From assembly GCF_007741475.1 (NCBI RefSeq), contig NZ_CP036261.1, forward strand, positions 6,573,798 through 6,637,797: a stretch of 64,000 nucleotides of DNA. The letters are read 5' to 3'. Source of the DNA: Rosistilla ulvae. GTDB lineage: Bacteria > Planctomycetota > Planctomycetia > Pirellulales > Pirellulaceae. Below the pieces are notes generated by a model. That model had not been told where the DNA came from and ran no database searches. It saw nothing but the letters and a program-made list of their open reading frames with translations. The position numbers were made by a program, and so were the translations under genes. Positions 1 through 9,300 of this stretch are shown one piece after another (position 1 is the first letter of the stretch; each line of letters starts with the position of its first letter).

Positions 1-839
1 CCTGCGAAGAAGACGCGAGTGAACTCTTGCTCCTGCTTGAGATGTGCAAGTATTGCGTCCGCTACGATCCCGCCCAGAAATTCATAGCCTTCGTTATTAA
101 AGTGACAGTTTTTCGGAAGCTGGTACTTCCCTAGTTCTGGAAACACGCCTGCGTACAAATCGACGATCGGAATCTCGCGTTGTTGCATCAGTTTCGCCGC
201 AATCGCGTTGGTTCGTTCCGAAGCACCTTTGACGTATTCATTTGCACCAGGCGGCACGGGCGTGGTATTGACCCAGACAATCTTAGCGTCTGTCTGCTCA
301 AGTCGCGTGGTGATTTGTGTTAAACGTTTTCGATACTCCTCGTCGGGCGTTCCTCGATCATGAATGCCGAAATTGAACGTGATCAAATCCCAATGCCCGT
401 CCCCCAGCCAAGTGTTGAGTTTGTCGACCCCCACCTTCGTTGGTCCGCAATTGGCGGGTGCACGATGCACGTTGACTTTACCGTCCAATATACGACGTAC
501 AGGCATCGTGCAACCCCGAGACACTGAATCCCCAATAATGAGCACTCGCGGCAATCCAGGGACGTCTTCGACGTAGTCCCATGCTGTTGATCTCCCCGCT
601 TTCTTGTCAGCCAAGTAACGCGGATAATAGAAGCCGCCCAGATTGTCCTTCAGGACGTTTTCCCACTTCCGTTGCTCGACTGACATTTCACCGACAATCG
701 AATCATCGACGCTAGATTTACTCCCGGCATCGAGCTGTTTTTGGCTACTGGGTTCGTTGGCATACTCGTCTGCATGCACATCCGACAGTAGCGATGACAT
801 GCAAAGCAATGTTGTGAAAACGATAACTGTATTCTTCAT
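1..839 (-). CDS. SGNH/GDSL-type hydrolase, C-terminus cut off by the window edge
   Basis: The reading frame opens with ATG at 839 and runs open to base 1, giving 279 residues without a stop, so the gene continues outside the window. The N-terminus (MKNTVIVFTTLLCMSSLLS) looks like a signal peptide, implying export. A block I motif GDSVS lies near residues 103-107 (S105 the presumed nucleophile), FNFGIHD near 155-161 resembles block III, and CHFNNEGY near 245-252 resembles block V with H246 as the catalytic histidine. The usual Asp of the DxxH motif is not obvious (KNCH here), so activity is uncertain. Family members are esterases or carbohydrate deacetylases; no substrate can be named. Upstream is a decayed transposase. 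Confidence 0.75.
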   Translation of the reverse strand, partial: MKNTVIVFTTLLCMSSLLSDVHADEYANEPSSQKQLDAGSKSSVDDSIVGEMSVEQRKWENVLKDNLGGFYYPRYLADKKAGRSTAWDYVEDVPGLPRVLIIGDSVSRGCTMPVRRILDGKVNVHRAPANCGPTKVGVDKLNTWLGDGHWDLITFNFGIHDRGTPDEEYRKRLTQITTRLEQTDAKIVWVNTTPVPPGANEYVKGASERTNAIAAKLMQQREIPIVDLYAGVFPELGKYQLPKNCHFNNEGYEFLGGIVADAILAHLKQEQEFTRVFFA

Positions 840-1138
840 TATTTGCCCTAGGTGATTGTCTCTTGCGTGGAACCTGTGCGATTGCTTGGGATATTTGCGA
901 CGGACTGGCGACGGCGGTTTTGGCAGCTAGCTGTAACCATCATTCAAGTTGCGAGTTTCGAATTACCCAATATATAGTAATTCCCGGGGAGAACTATTTT
1001 TTGACGGTTTTCATTCGGAGCGGGTGACGCGTTCCCGAGCTTGAGCAGACCTACAAAGTGTTTGAATTCGTAGGACTTGCAGCGTAGTAGTCTCCGTCGA
1101 GGTTAACGGAGTTGGACTCAACCTACGGAGAGACGACT
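840..1138. other. Intergenic region between SGNH hydrolase and transposase relic
   Basis: This stretch holds the presumed promoter region of the leftward SGNH hydrolase gene and the left flank of the ISAs1-type relic. I see no credible ORF, RNA gene or terminator in it. The exact left end of the insertion element is not recognisable by eye. Confidence 0.4.
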
Positions 1139-2117
1139 GTGAAAGTTCCCGCTGCAGAGAGTTTGCTGTCTGTTTCGGCAGCAATCCCGACTATCGCGGG
1201 CGAAAGGGACGACGCCATTCTTTAGCTGCCATGCTGGCGGCGATCATTTGTGGACTTTCAACCCGGGCAAAAGGATGCACTGCGATTGCTCAATGGTAAC
1301 ACGATCAAGAACCGGAGTTTTGGCATTCGATTGGCTTCGGAAGAAGGCCGCCTACATCAACTTGCTGTAGGGATGCCTTGCTTGGTTTGCCGTCAGAGAC
1401 GCTGGAGAATGCAGTCCGAGCGTGGGTGACGGAGTACCTTACAGCTGTTTCTGGCGAACTTCGTCCCGTCGCACTCGATATCAAGACGCTCTGTGGAACC
1501 TTGCAGCCTCACGGGCAAAGCATCCACTTTCAGTCGATTCAATACGGCCACTGGCGGCGTGCTCGCTCAAGCGCGCATGCAAGGCCAAACCAATGAACAT
1601 AAAGCGGCGATGCGGTTGTTGCGACGCATTGCCTTGGAAGGCCGGCTGGTGACCGGCGACGCGATGTTTTGCCATCGGGATATCTGAAGACAGATTACGG
1701 ACTCTGGTGGCGATTATCTGATCGCAGTGAAAGACAATCAACCAGAACTGCAGGAGACGCTCGAGTCGGAATTCAGGTCCGGCCGCCCCCCCCTGGAGCG
1801 AGGCGTTCGGCAACAGCAGCTTGAGGTTCATCGCACCGTGGACAAAGGGCATGGTCGCGCGGAAATCCGCGTAATCGAAACCAGCAACCGTCTTGTGGGC
1901 TCGGTCGATTAGCCCGGCGTTGCGCAAGCGATTCGCCTCACGCGGACTCGCATTCTCGGTGGCGGACGCAATCGGAGTCAGGAACGATTTCCGGGCAGGT
2001 CGATACCCACCCTCCGCGTCCAGCAGGCGATACTGGCACCACCAGAAAACATGTTCCGGCCCCGTTTTGTGCACGCTGCCTCCGTTCTCATGGATTGGCA
2101 GGATGAAGGGGCAGAAT
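1139..2117 (+). pseudogene. Decayed ISAs1-family transposase
   Basis: Fragments in several rightward frames align in order with an ISAs1/H-repeat transposase. They are an N-terminal part from GTG 1139 (VKVPAAESLLSVSAAI), LAAMLAAIICG and CTAIAQW around 1227-1291, VALDIKTLCGTLQ around 1470-1505, then TNEHKAAMRLLRRIALEGR and VTGDAMFCHRDI. The frame opened at 1493 continues past an in-frame TGA at 1685-1687 into DYLIAVKDNQPELQETLES. It meets TAG at 1910-1912 where the family has Trp (DW-PG), then runs on as GVAQAIRLTRTR to a stop at 2117. At least one frameshift (about 1500) and several nonsense changes make it inactive. The element ends were not identified. Confidence 0.8.
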
Positions 2118-2129
2118 AATCATCCTGCC
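2097..2129. repeat. 10-bp perfect inverted repeat at the end of the transposase relic
   Basis: GGCAGGATGA (2097-2106) and TCATCCTGCC (2120-2129) are exact reverse complements separated by 13 bases that include the last codons of the degenerate transposase frame. It could be a hairpin or part of an old element end; no matching copy was found left of the relic. There is no T-run after it, so a terminator role is not supported. Confidence 0.5.
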
Positions 2130-2285
2130 GTGATTAAGAGTCGGCTGCCGCGCTGGAGCTATAACGCCGGAAAAAACGCATTCTTCTCCCCAGGACGTTG
2201 CTCTGGGCTGAAGCAGAGCCCCCCTCTTTGGGACGCAGGGGGCTGTGGCGTTGAGATCCGATGGGATTTACCAGCGGGCGCACGA

Positions 2286-2332
2286 AAAAAGCCCTTGAGC
2301 GACCAGGTTGTTCCTAGACTCAAGGGCTTTTT
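2286..2332 (-). terminator. Rho-independent terminator downstream of the tRNA gene
   Basis: AAAAAGCCCTTGAG (2286-2299) pairs perfectly with CTCAAGGGCTTTTT (2319-2332) around a 19-base loop. Read leftwards, the GC-rich stem is followed by a T-run (complement of the A-run at 2285-2290), as expected for the leftward tRNA gene that ends 10 bases away. The structure also has a T-run on the plus strand and could work in both directions. Confidence 0.85.
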
Positions 2333-2341
2333 GCTTTGCAG

Positions 2342-2415
2342 TAGCGGCAGAGGGACTCGAACCCCCGACACGCGGATTATGATTCCGCTGCTCTAACCGG
2401 CTGAGCTATGCCGCC
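2342..2415 (-). tRNA. tRNA with CAT anticodon (elongator Met likely; Ile2 possible)
   Basis: The leftward strand folds as a complete 74-nt cloverleaf without encoded CCA. The acceptor arm GGCGGCA pairs with TGCCGCT (a G-U at the first pair), the D arm holds AGCTCAGCCGGTTAGAGC, the anticodon stem is GCGGA/TCCGC around loop ATCATAA, and the T arm contains GGTTCGAGTCC. The anticodon is CAT. The first pair and anticodon stem do not fit initiator tRNA, so this is an elongator Met tRNA or the lysidine-modified Ile2 tRNA; sequence alone does not decide. A terminator follows directly. Confidence 0.95.
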
Positions 2416-2552
2416 AAGTTGTTTCAAGGCAATGGTTTACATCCAATCGACCGGCAACGCAAGCGGGGCCTGCCGATGTGGATAACTCCCAAAACCTCGC
2501 AGATTGTATATCGCCATTTCCGATTGGGAAAGCCACCTCAATGAGCAAAAAA

Positions 2553-4220
2553 TTACCGATCCGGTTCGCTGCTCCCCTGACGCAACAGGTTGAAATATTG
2601 CTCGGTATGCTCTCGCTCGGCTCGCGGAAGCGGACGATCCTCCAACGGGTCGCTCTCCTCCTGCATCGCGTTGATCACCGCACTCTTGATCTCCTCCCGC
2701 GTCACCCCTTTGCGATTGGGGCCGTTGGCAAATCCGGCGGCGATTCCGCTGCCGTTTTTCGGTTTGGTGCGGACCTGCGATTCGTAGTTCCCCGTCTCGG
2801 TCTCCTCCTCGGGACGGTCGCCTTTGCCTCCTTCCCCTTCGCCCATTCCGTCGCCGCCATCGCCTTTGCCTCCACCCTTGCCGGGAAACTGCCCCGATCC
2901 CTGGCACTGCTGGCAGCCACTGCCCTGACAGCTCTGGCACCGCATCTGCTGCTTGGCTTGCGACAATTGGTCCATCATCTCTTCCAATTGATCCATCTCG
3001 TTCTGCATCTCGCCTAGCTCTTCGGCCAGCTGTTCCAAGGACTCCGCCGCACTCGACGCGTCCCCTTTTTGCATCGCCTCTTTTGCTTGAGCTAGCCCCT
3101 CAGCCATCTGCTGCATCTGTTGCATTTGCTGGTCCATCTGTTGCATCTGCTGCAACTCCTTCTCCAGCTTCTCGGCATCCTCGCTGCGGCCTTCCTGCTT
3201 GGCTTGGTCGATTTTCTTTTGCAGATCCTGCTTCGCCTGTTCGTGCTTTTCGACAGCCTTCTCGATCGCTTCCTGCATCTTGGCGATCTGATTCTCCAGC
3301 TGCTTCTGTTCGGCTTTGGTCATCGTGCCATCGTTGAGCTTCTTGACCAGTTTCTTGATCTCGTCTTCCGCTTTCCCCAGTTCCCCGCGCTGCATCGCCG
3401 ACGCCAATTTGTCAGCCGGGCCGCGCTGCATATCCTTTAAACCGGCCAACTGCTTCCGCATCTCCTCCTTCGAACCCATCTGATCGCGGCGCTCTTGCAG
3501 CTGCTTCTTGATATCGTTGAGAGCGACCATCGCCTGCTTCTGATCCATGTCCTTGCGCTGCCCCAGTTGATCCAAATCGGCTTCGATCTTCTTGAACAGA
3601 TCGCCGGCATCTTTGAGTCCCTGGGCTTCGGCGCGTTTGCGTCGGATCGCGAGCTTTTTCTTCAGCTCTTCCGCGGCGGTTTTGATCTGCTGTTGCGATG
3701 CGGTGTCGACACTCGCTTGAGCTTGGTTGTCCTGCGTCGCATCGGGAATGAACAGCAACACGGCCATCACAGCACAGGGAGCCAGTGGTAGCAGCGCGAT
3801 CCGTTGCACGCGGTGGCGAAATTGCTCCGACACGTCCAACTTCTCCGCTCGGCGAGCCGCATCGGCCAAGAGCGCCTTGCCGATCTCTGAATCGAGTTCA
3901 GCTTCGCTCATCGACAGCGAACTACTGATCCGCTCCTTGAGCCCAAACTGTTGATCGATCGCGATCGCTGCGTCGTTCATGCTCGGCGCAGTCCACCGCG
4001 TCACCACGCCGGCGATCACCACCGCTGCGGCAACCGCGGCAGCCAACCACGACAGTCGCCAGGTATCCAAGTCGAACGACAGTGCCCACAGCTTCGGCAC
4101 CGCCAGGGCCAACAGAGCGATACACAAGGCGGCAAAGAGCGACCAGCAGAAAATGCTTGCAAACTTTTGCAGCATCAACCGTCGGCGGACGCGAGCAACT
4201 TGATGGCGAACGTGGTCCAT
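2553..4220 (-). CDS. Three-helix membrane protein with long coiled coil and a DnaJ-like cysteine pair
   Basis: ATG at 4220 gives 555 residues. Two hydrophobic helices lie near residues 20-45 and 54-76 and a third near 145-165. A long charged Lys/Glu/Gln-rich coiled coil (about 185-420) follows. CQSCQGSG and CQQCQGSG sit in tandem near residues 426-441, two CxxCxGxG units of the kind that pair to hold zinc in DnaJ, followed by a Gly/Asp/Glu-rich linker and a conserved-looking C-terminal tail ending in SSEPDR. The architecture resembles DUF4175-like membrane proteins of planctomycetes, a weak family call. The function is unknown; a structural or assembly role at the inner membrane is inference. 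Palindromic repeats lie upstream of its start. Confidence 0.7.
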   Translation of the reverse strand: MDHVRHQVARVRRRLMLQKFASIFCWSLFAALCIALLALAVPKLWALSFDLDTWRLSWLAAAVAAAVVIAGVVTRWTAPSMNDAAIAIDQQFGLKERISSSLSMSEAELDSEIGKALLADAARRAEKLDVSEQFRHRVQRIALLPLAPCAVMAVLLFIPDATQDNQAQASVDTASQQQIKTAAEELKKKLAIRRKRAEAQGLKDAGDLFKKIEADLDQLGQRKDMDQKQAMVALNDIKKQLQERRDQMGSKEEMRKQLAGLKDMQRGPADKLASAMQRGELGKAEDEIKKLVKKLNDGTMTKAEQKQLENQIAKMQEAIEKAVEKHEQAKQDLQKKIDQAKQEGRSEDAEKLEKELQQMQQMDQQMQQMQQMAEGLAQAKEAMQKGDASSAAESLEQLAEELGEMQNEMDQLEEMMDQLSQAKQQMRCQSCQGSGCQQCQGSGQFPGKGGGKGDGGDGMGEGEGGKGDRPEEETETGNYESQVRTKPKNGSGIAAGFANGPNRKGVTREEIKSAVINAMQEESDPLEDRPLPRAEREHTEQYFNLLRQGSSEPDR

Positions 4221-4392
4221 GATCGGATTCCTAGGATAAGCAGCGTTTCCGGCGGCCTACGCAACGACTCGACCACCGACGGATCGCAGCGGCGGGAAAG
4301 AGCCGCGGCGAACACATACCGAATTCTAGCAGTTGTGGAGAGATCTCGGTGAGGAAATTTTGAGTCGCCCAAACGCGGCTCAATCGGCCCTC

Positions 4393-4849
4393 GTCGTTTA
4401 ACCGCGTGGGCAACGCCCCGCGCGTCCGTGCGAGCCAGAAGCGAACCCCAATTCACCCCCAGGACGCGCGGCCCGATGGGCACGCGGTTAAACGAAGAAT
4501 CCCGGCGACGCCCCCCGTCGTTTAACCGCGTGGGCAACGCCCCGCGCGTCCATGCGAGACAGAACCGCCGCCAGAAGACATGTCGCAGCAGGACGCGCGG
4601 CCCGATGGGCACGCGGTTAAACGAAGAATCCCGCGACAGCCAACTCCCATCGTTTAACCGCGTGGGCAACGCCCCGCGCGTCCATGCAAGCCAGAACCGC
4701 AACCCAAAGCAGGCGTCGCACCGAAGCCCCGCGGCCAGAAGACATGTCGCACCGAGACGCGCGGCCCGATGGGCACGCGGTTAAACGAAAGCGTCCCGGC
4801 GACGATCCCCATCGTTTAACCGCGTGGGCAACGCCCCGCGCGTCCATGC
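4393..4849. repeat. Seven alternating REP-like palindromic units (A-B-A-B-A-B-A)
   Basis: Four direct units A start at 4395, 4519, 4651 and 4813, and three units B start at 4462, 4591 and 4755, strictly alternating. Each core is 33 bases. A reads CGTTTAACCGCGTG, then GGCAACGCC, then CCGCGCGTCC (A1, A2, A3 and A4 agree in this core). B is its reverse complement in both outer arms but has CCCGATGGG in the centre. B3 has one base changed at its left edge (GAGACGCG). Each unit can fold alone into a GC-rich hairpin and each A can pair with a neighbouring B. Spacers are 24-71 bases; a CCAGAAGACATGTCGCA segment recurs at about 4571 and 4735. No gene lies inside. Confidence 0.9.
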
Positions 4850-4887
4850 AAGACAAAACCGCGGCGGGGCTTGAGCGGGCTTCTAAA

Positions 4888-6150
4888 CTAAAAAACTTCC
4901 AACAACTGATCGTCGGCATCGAAGCGGATCGGTTCGGGCGGATGGACGATCTGCAAGTTCGGCCGATCGGCGACTTGGTCCCAGTAGGCTTCGGAGCACA
5001 TCACCTCGGAGATCTCCAGCGTGTTGGGAGCCCACATCCAGCGAACGTCCGCCGGCGCGACCAGTCCCGCTTGCGTGATCGCCGCCGCCAAGACTTCGCG
5101 ATCGGTTGCGAAATGGATCGGTACCATCGCCGCGGTCACGTGGCCGCCGGTCAGGCAATTGATTCGCGTCGCGACGGGATCCATCTGATCGACGAGTCGC
5201 TGATGGCAATATTCGGCGATCCCGACGCCGGTCGCATTCCCGGCCGTCGCTGCGGTGAGGCCGCGGGCGTAGATCTGATGGATCTTGGGAAACTCGTCCT
5301 CGCGAGCGACGTGGTCGTTGTATTTGCGGCCGACGATGTTCGTGTCCATCCCGGCACCACTGATGTCCTTGCCGATCTTGTCGACGATCAATAGATCGGC
5401 GCGATCGAAGGGGAGGGCGGGCATCATCGCGCGGGCTCGCAGCAGCAGTTTCCGTTCATGCGATTCAAACTGTTGTGGCTCGACCGCTTGGATCGCTGCG
5501 GTCTCGTCGTACCCGTTCTCCAGGATTGCGACCCCAAGTGCGATCGGGCAACGATTCAAAACCTCACCGGCTACGCTGCGAATGATCTGGCCGAAGCTGA
5601 AGTTCTGGATCGCTTGATGGTAGACCACCGCGCCGTTGCGTTTGCCCAAACCGATCAACAGCATCTTCATCAGCCCGCTCTCGATCTCGCCGACAAATCG
5701 CGTGTGCGGCTTGATCCGATTGCAGACGATCACATGATCGGCGGTCGAAGCGTGTCGGTCGAAGTGGACGTCAAAACCCTCTTTCGCCTGAGCGACGACG
5801 ATCGTCTCCATGCTGCTGCGGATCTCGCAGCCCATCGCCGCGTCGGTCACGCCGTATCGTCCCAACAGGGCCGCCTGCCCTTCGGCGGTCCCGCCACCGT
5901 GGCTGCCCATCGCGGGAACGATAAAGGGGACGCCGCCCAAGGATTTGACGTAGTCGACGATTGCTCGAACGATCTCGGCGATGTTGGCGATCCCACGACT
6001 GCCAACCGAAATCGCAACGCTCTGCCCCGGACGAATCTTCGCCGCCAGCGACGATCCACTCAATTGGTTCGCCACCGCAGACGAGATCGAAGCAACGCGC
6101 GTGTCGTCAAACGTTTGACGAACGCGGAACATGCGAGGGAATTCAGACAT
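4888..6150 (-). CDS. LarA-like lactate racemase-domain protein (DUF2088 family)
   Basis: From ATG 6150 this encodes 420 residues (MSEFPRMFRVRQTF); a TTG 36 bases upstream is a less likely start. Motifs include AMGSHGGGTAEGQ (about 82-94), RIKPHTRFVGEIESG (about 147-161) and KMLLIGLGKRNGA. These match the histidine- and lysine-bearing segments of the LarA N-terminal family, whose founder is lactate racemase with a nickel-pincer cofactor. This branch (SHGG, IKPHT) is distant from canonical LarA, so racemization of lactate itself should not be assumed; an epimerase or racemase acting on another 2-hydroxyacid is inference. The cofactor-maturation gene larC lies 16 kb away on the same strand, beyond the giant gene, which supports cofactor use. 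No signal peptide is seen. Confidence 0.8.
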   Translation of the reverse strand: MSEFPRMFRVRQTFDDTRVASISSAVANQLSGSSLAAKIRPGQSVAISVGSRGIANIAEIVRAIVDYVKSLGGVPFIVPAMGSHGGGTAEGQAALLGRYGVTDAAMGCEIRSSMETIVVAQAKEGFDVHFDRHASTADHVIVCNRIKPHTRFVGEIESGLMKMLLIGLGKRNGAVVYHQAIQNFSFGQIIRSVAGEVLNRCPIALGVAILENGYDETAAIQAVEPQQFESHERKLLLRARAMMPALPFDRADLLIVDKIGKDISGAGMDTNIVGRKYNDHVAREDEFPKIHQIYARGLTAATAGNATGVGIAEYCHQRLVDQMDPVATRINCLTGGHVTAAMVPIHFATDREVLAAAITQAGLVAPADVRWMWAPNTLEISEVMCSEAYWDQVADRPNLQIVHPPEPIRFDADDQLLEVF

Positions 6151-6315
6151 CGTTCGCCAAACAGCCTTTCGTTGATGGAGATTCAATCGTGGTGCCGACG
6201 ACAGCAGATTCGTTCGGCGCGATCCCGCTTTAGGATAAAGCGCATTCTCCCATCATCCGAGGATCTCCTCAACGGTCCCTGCGTGGCTCACCGCAAACCT
6301 GATGCCGCACTGCGT

Positions 6316-9300
6316 TCACCTTGGTCCCACATGGCCCAGCAACGCACCATTCCACTTGTCGAGCCCTAATCGGCCGGCTTCAAACAACAGCTCCAACAAC
6401 TGCGTTTCCTCGTCGTCATCATCGTCCAAATTCGAGTGATCGAAGAAAAACGCATCAACCTCCTGGGACTCGAGCGGATTTGCCAGATCACGCTCCGGCA
6501 AAGCGAACGAATCACCTATCAAGGATTGCTGGTGGTCCACAGTCCACGCTGGCTCCACCAATCCTTGGGATGCAACGAGCGGTGCCCAAGGGTTCAAGGC
6601 TGCTGCGGCAAGACTTTCGCTCTCGCCCACTTCCCCAAAGTTCCTGCGGTTCAGTGCATTGAGGACACGGAGCGCGTCGAGGGGCGTGCTGTTTCCATCG
6701 CCGGTGACATCATAGTATCGATGATCCGTTCCTCCTTCGGGCTGCGGCAGCTTCACGTCGCCCATGCCACTGATCCGATTCAAACGATTGATGATTTGTA
6801 GTGCATCCAGCGGCGTAACGAGGCCATCGTGATTGACATCCCAAACCAACACCGGATTGCTCCAAGGTGTCGACGTTTGGACGTTCAGCAAGCGGACGCC
6901 GTGCTGAACTTGATGCACCAACCCGCCATCGACAAGCACGGGAGGTTGGACGGTCCATTCGCCCGAAAATTCGAACTCGGTCCCTGTTTCAAAGGTTAGA
7001 TCGTCCGGTAATCCGGCCAATGCGTCCCCGTCCAGACGAATCGGGAATTGCCCGGTCGAACCGATCGAGAGGCGTTGTTGGTTGCCCGCCGCGTCGATCG
7101 AATCGCTGAAGAACAGATGTTCTTCGTTCAATTCGCTGGAAAATTCGGTCGCCGGCGACTCGGGTTCCAATTGAGCGACGAGTCGCAGGGGGGAGTTCTC
7201 CGAGGCCGCGTACACTTGAAACTCTGAAATCGGTGACGACGTCCCTTGCGATGGATCCGATTCGACCGACAACAGATAACGTCGCGCCGTCGATTCCAAC
7301 GGTGTCGACACGACACGCGTCGTTGGGGGCGTCGTGTCGACCATCCAACGTTCGCTGTACGTTCCGGTGCCAGCCAAGCCGTCAGTGGATCGTACGCCGC
7401 TGAGATCGATACTCAACCGATACGCCCCTTCGTCGGCGGTCGCGCTGCGAAGCCCCGAAATCGTCAAGATGAAGGCGTCGGCCGATGCGTCGATCGTCAG
7501 CCCCGCGGGCAGCGGAACCGCAGTATCGTCGCGCCACAGCGTCAGCACGTCGCGGGTGAGTGTTTCGGGCCGAATCGGTTTCGCAAACGTGACCGAAAAC
7601 GCGTCGATCGCCGTCGCGCGAATGGTGGGTTTGAATCCCGAAGTCTCGACGACGGTCGGAGGCAAAAGGTTGGTAAATGCGTCGGGCAACGGAAAATCTG
7701 TCGTGTTGCCAGCGTTATCGATCAGCCGTCCCGATAGTTCGTTGCGGCCTTCGGAGGGAAGCCGCAGCGGAATCGAGAACTGTCGATCGTTTAGCGTCCC
7801 ACGGAACAGTTCGTCTCCCGTGTATTCGTTTTCGATAACCAAGGTCAGGCCGTTTTCGTCGACGGTGCCGCTGAAGACCGCATTGGCCGCCGACGTCGAG
7901 GTCCCGTCGGTCGCCGGTTCCACGGCAAGCGCCATGTCGGTGGGAACCGTGGGCGAAACGAGATCGATCGTCCAAGTCGTCGACAAAGAGCCCGAGCCGC
8001 TGTTTCCGGCAAGATCTTGGATTTCGGAGCCATGGATTGTGAACGTGAAGTCAGCGATCTGCGGGTCGGCGATAAAGCCTTGGACCCAGTTGATGCCAGC
8101 GATCCGGTAGACGTTGTCGCCGCGGTCCTCGATGGTCACTCGGCTGTCCCCCGCGATCAAGTTCTCCGCCGCGCCGTCGCGGACCAACCGGAGATCGTCG
8201 ACGCCGAGGCTGGTCAGATCGACTGGCTCAGAGAATTGCACGTCGATCCGTTGGACTACGATGTTGCGTGGATTGGTCGGCGGGGCGAAAAGGTCGGTAA
8301 TTTGGGGTGCGGTGGTGTCGAGCGTCCAGATTTTGGATGTTGAACCAAAACCGAAGAGACCATCGAGATCGATCAACCGCGCTGCATCGATGCTCACCTG
8401 ATAGTCGCCGTCGGTTGCGGTCAACGCGTTGAGACCAGAGACCTCGTAGAGCCCCTCGCTAACCAGGTGGAACGAAGCCGACGAGAGATCGATCGGATTG
8501 CCATCGCGTTGGATCGAGAGAGCCGTTTGCAGCGACGCAAGCTGAACCGATTCGGTGACCTGGATCTGGAAGCTGTCGACTGCCGTCGTCGCAATCGCCG
8601 ATGGAAGGCCGGAGACTTCGATCACCGCTGGTGCCGCTTCCCCTTTGACCCACGTCAGCGAAGCGACTCCCTGGGCTGGGTTTTGCGAAAGATCGCGGAC
8701 CGACGCCAGCTCGATATGCAGTTCGTAGACGGCGTCGTCGGCGGTCAGGGCACCGAGTCCGGAGAGCCGGAGCGTCGGATTCAAATTCGCCGAGATCGCG
8801 AGCGTCGGCGTGTCCAACGGAACGCCGTTTTTCAACAGCGTGATCGCGTCGCGCAGGAGCGTTGCCGGATCGATTGGTTCGTCGAAATGCACGTCGATGA
8901 CATCGATCGCACGATCGGTTGGATTCGGACTGACACCGCTAAACCGTTCAACAACCGGTCCCTGTCGATCGCCGTTGGAATAGACGAACTGGTATTCGCC
9001 GGTGCTGTCAAAATCGAGCAGATGGACGACGTTTTCGTATACCGGTCGTTTTCCAAGACCGATGAAGGTGCGGTCGGTCTGCCAGAAATTTTCCGACGCC
9101 AACAGACTGCCGTCGGAACGTCGAATCCCGATCAACTCATGATTACCGTCACTGGGGTCTTGCAATCGCAAGTATCCCCAACCGTCGGGCATCGTCGCCG
9201 AGACATCGACGACCAGGCTCCAGGGCGATGCGTTCGGATCGAACTGAGCATCGCTACCGAGCTGCACTTCCTGGACGCTACCATCGGACAGATAGAGCGT

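Noticed and set aside
1139-2117. Active transposon
   Set aside because: In-frame TGA and TAG codons and at least one frameshift break the transposase; no terminal repeats could be identified.
4393-4849. CRISPR-like repeat-spacer array
   Set aside because: Units alternate in orientation, spacers vary widely in length and two spacers share sequence; no cas gene is near. A REP-like cluster fits better.
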